Source: Anaerolineales bacterium (GTDB lineage: Bacteria > Chloroflexota > Anaerolineae > Anaerolineales > Villigracilaceae). From it: DNA of 64,000 bases. Position numbers and translations under genes: made by a program. Under the pieces are notes generated by a model that worked only from the letters and a program-made list of their open reading frames with translations, had not been told where the DNA came from and did not search any database. The DNA is taken from the NCBI GenBank assembly GCA_020634895.1, contig JACKAV010000011.1:62001-126000 (forward strand), given 5' to 3'. Shown here piece by piece: positions 58,223-64,000 of the stretch; within the stretch, counting starts at the first letter, position 1, and the number at the start of each line of letters is the position of its first letter.

Positions 58223-58684
58223 GTGACTGAAAACATCAAAGTTGTAGCAACCAACCGTAAAGCCGGTTTCGAATACACCCTGCTCGAAAGGTTCGAGGCG
58301 GGCATTTCCCTGCAAGGTTCGGAGATCAAGTCCATCCGCGCCGGGCAGATCAGCATCCAGGAAGCCTATGTGGACGTGGAGAACGGAAAACAAGCTTGGC
58401 TCCTCGAAGCGCATATCGCTCCCTATGAACAAGCAGGCAGATTCTTCAACCATGAGCCGCGCCGCAAACGCCGTCTGCTTTTGCATAAAAAGGAGATCCG
58501 CGACCTGTGGAACAACGTCCGCATCAAAGGGATGACCATTGTCCCGACAAAGGTCTACTTGAAGGACGGACGCGCCAAGGTCGAGATCGCGCTGGCAAAA
58601 GGCAAAAAAGCTTATGACAAGCGCGCCACCATCGCCAAACGGGATGAAGCGCGCGATAGAGAAAGAGCAATGAGAGTTCGTTAG
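58223..58684 (+). CDS. smpB: SsrA-binding protein SmpB
   Basis: 153 aa, GTG start. All family blocks are present: VVATNRKAGFEYTLLERFEA, GISLQGSEIKSIRAGQISIQ, AHIAPYEQ, HEPRRKRRLLLHKKEI, GMTIVPTKVYLKDGRAKVEI, and the basic tail KKAYDKRATIAKRDEARDRE. It delivers tmRNA to stalled ribosomes. No tmRNA gene was found in the adjacent sequence. The GTG start without a leader is notable because leaderless mRNAs usually prefer ATG. Confidence 0.96.
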   Translation: MTENIKVVATNRKAGFEYTLLERFEAGISLQGSEIKSIRAGQISIQEAYVDVENGKQAWLLEAHIAPYEQAGRFFNHEPRRKRRLLLHKKEIRDLWNNVRIKGMTIVPTKVYLKDGRAKVEIALAKGKKAYDKRATIAKRDEARDRERAMRVR

Positions 58685-58733
58685 CATCTTTCTTCTCTCA
58701 TGATTGGGAAAGAAGAAAGAGAAAGAGAATATC

Positions 58734-59516
58734 ATGCCTCCCTCAACCATCGGTGGGATCAACCTATTACCCGAACCCGAAAAACGGGCGATCTATTCGA
58801 AATACATCCCGCAGGAATTATTGGAGAAATTCGACATCCCCCCGCTCACTTCGGCTGCGGGATACAACCTCCTGCAATTCAGCTACGCATCCGGTTCAAC
58901 GGACGTGGACATGCGGCTGTATCACAAGGTCGATTTCCCAGACCCGATCCTTTACGCGCATCTGACTGATACGATGAATGGACAGATCCACGTGCTGCTG
59001 TACATCCTCAACGACCCGGACTCTCCGCGCTTCGACGTGGACAAAATGCCGGATGGCACTCCAACCAAGTTTGGGATTTTGAAGAGAAATGTCGAGGCGG
59101 AGGTGGAAGCTTGCAAGGCGGGACTGGCTCCCGGTCAGGTGCGAAGCGGATTGCGGATGCTGGGTCAAGCCATCGAGGCGTTCGAAGATTTCGTCATCGC
59201 ACTGGGTCACGATATGTACTTCGTCGAGCCTTTGTATTATCACAACGCGGTCATCTTCGAACGGTATGGGTTTTCGTATCAGGTCGGCAAACGCCTGATG
59301 GAAAGCATCCACATGGGGTTCGAACCCGGCGGCGACCTGCGCGTAAAATTGGACGGCTCGAATGTCTTCCGCCAATCCGAAGCCGCGGAGAGCATTCGCC
59401 GACGGTCATGGGCGATCCATGACGGGCTGCTCGGCGAGCCGTTCACCAATGTGACAATGTATAAGCGGGTGGGGAAATCTGCCGGAGTAAGTACAACAAA
59501 AGATTGTAAGTGGTAA
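58734..59516 (+). CDS. Conserved-looking hypothetical protein (260 aa)
   Basis: Not recognised. ATG at 58734 is preferred to the TTG at 58704 because it has an AGAAAGAGAA upstream. Soluble, mixed alpha/beta: IPPLTSAAGYNLLQFSYASG, VDMRLYHKVDFPDPILYAHL, GQIHVLLYILNDPDSPRFDV, FGILKRNVEAEVEACKAGLA, GLRMLGQAIEAFEDFVIALG, VEPLYYHNAVIFERYGFSYQ. The 'YYHNAVIFERYGFSY' segment looks like an acetyltransferase-type C terminus, but a CoA loop is absent. Downstream of smpB by 49 bp, ended by a strong terminator. Confidence 0.75.
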   Translation: MPPSTIGGINLLPEPEKRAIYSKYIPQELLEKFDIPPLTSAAGYNLLQFSYASGSTDVDMRLYHKVDFPDPILYAHLTDTMNGQIHVLLYILNDPDSPRFDVDKMPDGTPTKFGILKRNVEAEVEACKAGLAPGQVRSGLRMLGQAIEAFEDFVIALGHDMYFVEPLYYHNAVIFERYGFSYQVGKRLMESIHMGFEPGGDLRVKLDGSNVFRQSEAAESIRRRSWAIHDGLLGEPFTNVTMYKRVGKSAGVSTTKDCKW

Positions 59517-59528
59517 AAAACAGCAACC

Positions 59529-59561
59529 AAAAAGAGACGTGAATTCACGTCTCTTTTTTTA
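59529..59561. terminator. Bidirectional palindromic terminator
   Basis: Perfect palindrome AAAGAGACGTGAATTCACGT continuing CTCTTT with A4 before and T7 after; serves both convergent genes (58734 plus, 59559 minus) and overlaps the stop codon of the latter. Confidence 0.9.
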
Positions 59562-60761
59562 TTTCAAGTATTGAGCGTATTCCTCACCCAATATCTTTTC
59601 GAGATATGGCGTGACCTGCCAAAACTTTTTCAAATTTTTATATTCTTCGATATGCTGCTCGTTCTTCCCTGCAGGCGATGTCTTTAACGAGCGGATCATC
59701 AAATTCTTGCCAGTGTGTTCGATGGGAACGAATTGAGTAATATCCGTACGGTAGCCCATGATGCGCAGGATCGCGGCGCGGAACGTATCTGTGAGGATGT
59801 CGCCCATGCGTTCGAACAGGATGTTATGACCAAGCACGGATTCCATTGCAGTCGGCGCAGGGACATGCGCCATCTGCTCCTGCAATTCATGCTGGCAGCA
59901 CGGCGCGCAGACGATCAATTTGCTATCCCATCGGATGCCATGCAAAAGCGCATCATCGGTGGCAGTGTCGCATGCGTGAAGCGCAACAACCACGTCTGGA
60001 ATGATCTTCGGCTGAAAATCTGAAATATAGCCGACCTCGAAAGTTAATTGATCCCAGCCGAGTTCCTTTGCCTTTTTTCGGTGACGTTCGATCAACTCCT
60101 CCTTTAAGTCAACGCCAATGACGTGAGCATCCAGATCCAAAATGTCGTGAAGATAATAATAGACCGCAAAAGTCAGGTAGGCGCTGCCACACCCAAAGTC
60201 CACGACATGAAGCGGCTTTCCTTTGAAATCATCGAAGGAATTGGTCTCGTCTAATAAGCGCAGGAATTCGTTGATCTGTTTGTACTTCCGCTGCATATCC
60301 GCTTTGATCCTGCCGTCTTTTGTCAGGATGCCGACAGCTTCAAGGAACGGTTGCGCATTTTCAGCAGAAAGGAGACGGTTCTTCTCACGGTTATGCGCAA
60401 GGTCCGGGTGGACAGGCAGCGTTTCCGGCTTGCGTTCGTTGACCAACGCCTTTCCTTTTTTGGAAATATTGACCTGCAAATTGCCGCTCATGGTCTCGAC
60501 GAAAATATTGCGAAACGGCATGGACAGCACTTTATCGATCTGCGCCGCGGATTTTTCCAACGGATAATTCTTCGAAATATCCTTCAGCCCGTCAAAATAG
60601 GAGAATTGCAAATGCAGAATTCCCTTAAGTTCAATTGGACGGATAATGACCTTGACCCACTTTAACTCCGCGCCTTTTTGAGTCCCGCTGAACTGGGCGC
60701 GAACAAAGTCTCCGTTGGAAAGAATTCGTGCACGCACTTTATCGTGATAATCGATTTCCAT
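59559..60761 (-). CDS. SAM-dependent methyltransferase (Methyltransf_32-like)
   Basis: 400 aa from the ATG at 60761, set by a TATAAT ending 7 nt upstream; upstream in-frame codons extend into repeat DNA. N-terminal 150 residues are strand-rich without clear family. The catalytic half has motif I LHVVDFGCGSAYLTFAVYYY, VIGVDLKEELIERHRKKAKE, VVVALHACDTATDDALL and VCAPCCQHEL, typical of the Methyltransf_32 (METTL25-like) group. Substrate unknown, possibly RNA or ribosomal. Confidence 0.82.
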   Translation of the reverse strand: MEIDYHDKVRARILSNGDFVRAQFSGTQKGAELKWVKVIIRPIELKGILHLQFSYFDGLKDISKNYPLEKSAAQIDKVLSMPFRNIFVETMSGNLQVNISKKGKALVNERKPETLPVHPDLAHNREKNRLLSAENAQPFLEAVGILTKDGRIKADMQRKYKQINEFLRLLDETNSFDDFKGKPLHVVDFGCGSAYLTFAVYYYLHDILDLDAHVIGVDLKEELIERHRKKAKELGWDQLTFEVGYISDFQPKIIPDVVVALHACDTATDDALLHGIRWDSKLIVCAPCCQHELQEQMAHVPAPTAMESVLGHNILFERMGDILTDTFRAAILRIMGYRTDITQFVPIEHTGKNLMIRSLKTSPAGKNEQHIEEYKNLKKFWQVTPYLEKILGEEYAQYLK

Positions 60762-60768
60762 ATTTTTG

Positions 60769-60774
60769 ATTATA
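60769..60774 (-). promoter_or_regulatory. Leaderless -10 box of the Methyltransf_32 gene
   Basis: Perfect TATAAT on the minus strand, 7 nt before the ATG at 60761. Confidence 0.65.
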
Positions 60775-60834
60775 AGCCTAAATAATTTCGGTTCTTTCTG
60801 GGAGTGTCCATCATAGAAGATAAAGAAATCCTTT

Positions 60835-60877
60835 ACCACAGAGTTCACGGAGAAAAACAAAGGTGAATCTCTGTGGT
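60835..60877. repeat. CCACAGAG palindrome
   Basis: ACCACAGAGTTCAC (60835-60848) pairs with GTGAATCTCTGTGGT (60863-60877), one bulged T, around a 14-nt purine-rich loop. It lies in the 247-bp spacer 60762-61008, which contains no gene. Related arms occur at 10650-10695. Confidence 0.65.
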
Positions 60878-60946
60878 GAATATCCACTACATTACTTCCG
60901 AATATCGACACTCCTTTTTTCTCTTAAAAACGTCTCTTAAAGGTTT

Positions 60947-60999
60947 TTTGTACACGGATAACACGGATTTCATTGCTTTCCGTAAATTCCGTGTACAAA
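60947..60999. repeat. ACACGGAT palindrome
   Basis: TTTGTACACGGA (60947-60958) is a perfect inverted copy of TCCGTGTACAAA (60988-60999). Inside the left part the word ACACGGAT occurs twice (60952-60968), matching 34387-34403 at 16 of 17 positions. Not a typical terminator. Confidence 0.68.
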
Positions 61000-61008
61000 G
61001 ATAAACGA

Positions 61009-61413
61009 TTAGGACTTAAGAAACTCTTTCCTGCGAAATATCAAATAAGCAATAAAAAGCAAGACCAATCCAGTAAAGTCAAATGCAATAAAGCGCAGAA
61101 TCGAACTCTGCAAGACTGCATGACCGGCGGGCAAACTGAAGTAAATCACACCCTCCCCCACCAGACCAACGGCTTGCATCCAAAGCGCGAACACAAGACC
61201 CAGCGAATAGCGTTTGAGATCGATCACTGCGAACACATAAGGCACATTCCACATCAGGAATAAAACGCCCACGCCGCGAACCGCCGCTTCACCGGCAACG
61301 CCCGATAGTTCGTATCCGCTTACGAATGACTGCGGAAATAATATAAAGACAATTGCCGCCTGCAAGTTCCAGGCGGCAACAAGCCCGATCAACAAACGCG
61401 GAAACCGAAACAT
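61009..61413 (-). CDS. Small membrane protein (134 aa)
   Basis: ATG at 61413 is chosen since a TACAAT box ends 6 nt upstream; longer in-frame starts run into the divergent gene. Four hydrophobic segments: LIGLVAAWNLQAAIVFILFP, AVRGVGVLFLMWNVPYVFAV, SLGLVFALWMQAVGLVGEGV, FIAFDFTGLVLLFIAYLIF. No family was recognised with confidence. It shares a divergent leaderless promoter region with the PLP decarboxylase-like gene. Confidence 0.75.
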   Translation of the reverse strand: MFRFPRLLIGLVAAWNLQAAIVFILFPQSFVSGYELSGVAGEAAVRGVGVLFLMWNVPYVFAVIDLKRYSLGLVFALWMQAVGLVGEGVIYFSLPAGHAVLQSSILRFIAFDFTGLVLLFIAYLIFRRKEFLKS

Positions 61414-61419
61414 GGCAGC

Positions 61420-61425
61420 ATTGTA
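61420..61425 (-). promoter_or_regulatory. Leaderless -10 box of the small membrane protein gene
   Basis: TACAAT on the minus strand, 6 nt before the ATG at 61413; faces the TGC-TAAACT box at 61444-61452. Confidence 0.55.
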
Positions 61426-61443
61426 GTCCACTATCTGGAACCA

Positions 61444-61452
61444 TGCTAAACT
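61444..61452 (+). promoter_or_regulatory. Extended, leaderless -10 box of the PLP lyase-like gene
   Basis: TGC-TAAACT with 6 nt to the ATG at 61459 and no ribosome-binding site. Confidence 0.55.
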
Positions 61453-61458
61453 TTCGGC

Positions 61459-62901
61459 ATGACACTCCCATTTCCCACCCACGGCAAAACAAAAGAAGAG
61501 ATTCTTACCGCCATGCGCGCCGCGCGCGATCACGATGTGCAATGGCAAAAGGGACGCGCCTTCAGCCTTGTCTATCACGCGGGCAATGATGTGGATGACC
61601 TGCTGAAAGAAGCGTCGCTTTTATTTTTCTCCGAGAATGGCTTGAACCCTGCGGCGTTCCCGTCGCTGCAAAAGTTCGAAACGGAAATTCTCGCAATGGC
61701 GGCTTCACTGCTTGGCGATGAAAATGCCGTCGGCACAGTGACATCGGGAGGAACCGAGTCGCTGTTGATGACAGTCAAAACTGCGCGGGATTGGGCGCGC
61801 AAGCATCACCCTGAAATAAAAGAACCGGAGATGATCGTGCCGATCTCGGGACATCCCGCCTTCGAAAAAGCATCGGAATATTTTGGAGTGAAAGCGGTTC
61901 GGACTCCACTCAGGGCTGATTCCCGCGCGGACGTCGAAGCGGTGCGAAAAGCTGTTACCCACAACACCATCCTCATCGTTGGTTCTGCTCCTGCATACCC
62001 GCACGGAGTTGTTGACCCGATCCGCGAGATGGCGGCAATTGCACAAGAGCGCGGAATCCTCTTCCACACGGACGCTTGCGTGGGCGGTTTCATGCTGCCG
62101 TTCGTCCGCAAGTTGGATTATCCCGTGCCGGATTTTGACCTGTCCGTTCCCGGCGTCACGTCCATCTCAGCGGATTTGCACAAGTATGCCTATGCCGCCA
62201 AGGGCGCTTCTGTCATTTTGTATAAGACACCTGAATTACGCCGCCATCAAATGTTCGTCTCCACAGACTGGCCCGGCGGAATTTATCCATCCGCATCCAT
62301 GAGCGGGACGCGACCTGCTTCTCCCATTGCGGCGGCATGGGCGGTTTTGAATTATCTTGGCGAAGCTGGTTATCTCGAATTGACCGATGCGGTGATGAAA
62401 GCCGCAAAACGATTGCAGGAAGGCGTAAATGCGATTCCCGGCATTAAAGTCATGAGCGACCCGGAAATAAGCGTGTTCGCTATCGGCTCAGACGGGTTGG
62501 ATGTTTACGCACTAGCTGACGAACTGACCAAACGCAACTGGCATCTCGACCGCCAGCAATTCCCGCCGACATTACATATGACTGTCCAACATGGGCATGT
62601 TGATGTAGTGGATGAATTTCTCAGCGACCTTACAGATGCGGCAAACGCTGTCCGCAAGCCGAGTTTTGAAAAGACTGCCAACGCCTGGATGATTGCAATT
62701 GCCAACTTCCTCGTCCGAATCCTGCCGGAAGCGTGGGTCACAGCTTTGATGGAAAAAGTATCCAGCCTGATGGGCGGAGGAGGCGGACTTCCATCCAAGA
62801 TGGCGCCGATGTACGGCTTGATGGGGTCGCTTCCAAATAGAGGCGACTTGAAAGAAATGGTTTTGGATCTATTGGATGGGATGACGCGTTATAAAAAATA
62901 A
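61459..62901 (+). CDS. Group II PLP-dependent enzyme, sphingosine-1-phosphate-lyase-like
   Basis: 480 aa, fold type I. GTVTSGGTESLLMTVKTARD (phosphate-binding), HTDACVGGFMLPFVRKLDYP (PLP Asp), and SISADLHKYAYAAKGASVIL with Schiff-base Lys242. The early FPSLQKFETEILAMAASLLG and the overall pattern match the sphingosine-1-phosphate lyase/glutamate decarboxylase group. In bacteria such enzymes cleave phosphorylated long-chain bases or decarboxylate amino acids; the substrate here is open. The C-terminal tail contains a Gly-rich loop (GGGGGLPSK). Leaderless start. Confidence 0.85.
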   Translation: MTLPFPTHGKTKEEILTAMRAARDHDVQWQKGRAFSLVYHAGNDVDDLLKEASLLFFSENGLNPAAFPSLQKFETEILAMAASLLGDENAVGTVTSGGTESLLMTVKTARDWARKHHPEIKEPEMIVPISGHPAFEKASEYFGVKAVRTPLRADSRADVEAVRKAVTHNTILIVGSAPAYPHGVVDPIREMAAIAQERGILFHTDACVGGFMLPFVRKLDYPVPDFDLSVPGVTSISADLHKYAYAAKGASVILYKTPELRRHQMFVSTDWPGGIYPSASMSGTRPASPIAAAWAVLNYLGEAGYLELTDAVMKAAKRLQEGVNAIPGIKVMSDPEISVFAIGSDGLDVYALADELTKRNWHLDRQQFPPTLHMTVQHGHVDVVDEFLSDLTDAANAVRKPSFEKTANAWMIAIANFLVRILPEAWVTALMEKVSSLMGGGGGLPSKMAPMYGLMGSLPNRGDLKEMVLDLLDGMTRYKK

Positions 62902-62938
62902 CATATGCGTTTATAACGCTTGAATGCTTTCCGTTGAA

Positions 62939-64000
62939 TCATGGACCAGAAACCTTAGATCCTCTCCACCAGTTGAATAGATCGATCCCGAATAACAAGC
63001 AGACAAGAACGAGCAAGGCAGCCGAAATCAAAGGCAGGCTGGAATTTTCGCTTGCACTGGCAGAGCCGGGTTTTGAAATAGTAAAGTCGTAGGTAACGAT
63101 GGCATCGAAGTTATCCTTTCGCCGCGCCGCCACCTCAACCAGCCAACGTCCCGGGAAGCCGATATTTGCTCCCTGCCCGGTATAGATGCCGTTGCCCTGC
63201 GCAGTCAATTCGAACTCAGAAGGGGGGACATTGCCTTGTACTGGGACAAAGGTCAGAACGACGGTTTCCACCGCATCCGACGAACGTTTGGGAGTCAACT
63301 TCACAGTGAAGGTGTTCTGCCCGACCAGCCCGGGGGATATGGTCAAGGCGATTCGGATATCATCCACTTTTCGGGAGCCTTCCAGAACGGTTTGTGGCAG
63401 CGGCGTCCTGCCCGGCGGCAGGTAGGTCATCAGGCTGACACTTGCCAGAAGAATTCCGGCAATAATGGTCTCGATCAACACCGAACGACGAAACTGCCTG
63501 ACATGGGCTGTGGCTGGAACACCCAGAAGGTCATCACGCTCAAGCCGGGGGGAGATAACCAGAAAGTTAATTCCCGCGATCACCAAAAGAATTGCAACAA
63601 CTCCCTGCTTTATCAGGAATGTGTCGCCATACAAGTTACCAAACAGCGCCGAGGCAGTTCCAACTCTCAGGGTTGCAGAATAGACTCCGGTGATTCCGAT
63701 AACAACCACACTAGGCAGCGCTACGGCTGAGAATCTGGCAGCAACCTTGGAAGCGATTCCTGTTTGGGTTAGCTCCCTCATTTTTCGCAGAAGCATCAGA
63801 CCGGTAATAAGGTGGACAAGTCCGCCAAACCAGATGCTCATTCCGAGCAAATGCAGCCAGTCGTCAAGAATCGGCAGCAAGGGATGCAATTCGGTCGCGG
63901 CGTGGCTAGTCAGGCTAATGGATAGAAGCAGCATCAACCCAAGAATGAAGCGGGCAATTCCCTTCCATTTTGCGTCACGGGACTGCAACAACCAAATGCC
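62939..64000 (-). CDS. CopD-family copper protein, 5' partial
   Basis: The frame is open to the right window edge, so the N terminus lies outside. The visible 353 residues have a CopD membrane domain (LLPILDDWLHLLGMSIWFGG, TGVYSATLRVGTASALFGN, GDTFLIKQGVVAILLVIAGI), then an extracellular beta domain of about 110 residues (RIALTISPGLVGQNTFTVKL, TAQGNGIYTGQGANIGFPGR, WLVEVAARR) similar to YtkA/FixH-like modules, and a last membrane helix. Related proteins (YcnJ) fuse CopC before CopD for copper uptake. That would suit a cell making a copper oxidase. Confidence 0.82.
   Translation of the reverse strand, partial: GIWLLQSRDAKWKGIARFILGLMLLLSISLTSHAATELHPLLPILDDWLHLLGMSIWFGGLVHLITGLMLLRKMRELTQTGIASKVAARFSAVALPSVVVIGITGVYSATLRVGTASALFGNLYGDTFLIKQGVVAILLVIAGINFLVISPRLERDDLLGVPATAHVRQFRRSVLIETIIAGILLASVSLMTYLPPGRTPLPQTVLEGSRKVDDIRIALTISPGLVGQNTFTVKLTPKRSSDAVETVVLTFVPVQGNVPPSEFELTAQGNGIYTGQGANIGFPGRWLVEVAARRKDNFDAIVTYDFTISKPGSASASENSSLPLISAALLVLVCLLFGIDLFNWWRGSKVSGP

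Noticed and set aside
58685..58733. tmRNA gene next to smpB
   Set aside because: The 49-bp gap is too short and no tRNA-Ala-like ends or tag frame are seen around smpB.
57803..58762. 319-codon minus-strand open frame across smpB
   Set aside because: Covers the MFS end and smpB in antisense; both plus-strand genes are clear families.
60762..60911. Longer start of the Methyltransf_32 gene
   Set aside because: The extension is encoded by the CCACAGAG palindrome region and lies upstream of the TATAAT box.
1..64000. tRNA, rRNA, CRISPR or insertion sequences
   Set aside because: Gaps between genes were read for tRNA arms, regular spaced repeats and terminal inverted repeats with transposase genes; none was convincing.

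Overview
The window reads as a chromosomal segment of a Gram-positive-like, aerobic member of the Chloroflexota, most likely class Anaerolineae (inference). Supporting signs are lipoproteins with Thr/Pro-rich 'TPTPTP' linkers and SH3-like domains, a peptidoglycan toolkit (lytic transglycosylase, LCP ligase, L,D-transpeptidase, DUF348-G5-3D protein, PgeF) without any outer-membrane protein, an aa3/caa3-type cytochrome c oxidase, a LipS1/LipS2-type lipoate cluster and a Mycobacterium-like adenosine kinase. No transposase, integrase, phage gene, CRISPR array, rRNA or tRNA was recognised, and the region is densely packed.

Layout. 0-6 kb: end of a MIP18/DUF59 gene, an XRE-cupin regulator, lipoproteins, a cyclic-nucleotide-domain histidine kinase, a Nudix hydrolase and a class II aldolase. 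6-12.7 kb: an unknown helical protein, a molybdenum hydroxylase operon (fused FAD/[2Fe-2S] subunit, membrane protein, molybdopterin subunit, XdhC) and an SPFH protein carrying a HTH domain. 12.7-19.3 kb: NAD(P)HX repair enzyme, SpoU methyltransferase, then a YabE-like protein, LCP ligase, RsmA and an SH3 lipoprotein. 19.4-24.6 kb: a possible nuclease-fold orphan, AhcY with adenosine kinase, a lectin-fold lipoprotein and an orphan PotD. 24.7-36.6 kb: Slt-type transglycosylase, the PgeF-YggS-YggT-YggU block, a glutaredoxin-DUF2085 fusion, CcdA, L,D-transpeptidase, esterase, patatin, CAP-LysM protein and a class V aminotransferase. 36.6-41.4 kb: the lipoate block (ligase, two radical SAM proteins, second ligase, GcvH-like carrier). 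41.7-49.5 kb: cupredoxin lipoprotein, stress-like protein, two-component pair and the cytochrome oxidase operon. 49.7-55.1 kb: a trehalose/compatible-solute operon. 55.3-64 kb: glutaredoxin-thioredoxin reductase fusion and its stand-alone partner, MFS transporter, SmpB, unknown proteins, a methyltransferase, a sphingosine-phosphate-lyase-like enzyme and a partial CopD protein.

The most unusual signals are: (1) a compact LipS1/LipS2-type lipoate assembly cluster with two ligases and its own carrier; (2) at least eleven genes whose -10 box ends 6 or 7 nt before the start codon with no ribosome-binding site, suggesting widespread leaderless transcription, including two divergent leaderless pairs; (3) a 27-nt element shared upstream of the unknown helical gene and the SPFH-HTH gene; and (4) dispersed palindromes built on CCACRGAG and ACACGGAT words. 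Start codons were adjusted where a Shine-Dalgarno, a -10 box or a stop/start overlap decides them. All functional names are read from motifs by eye; no search was run.
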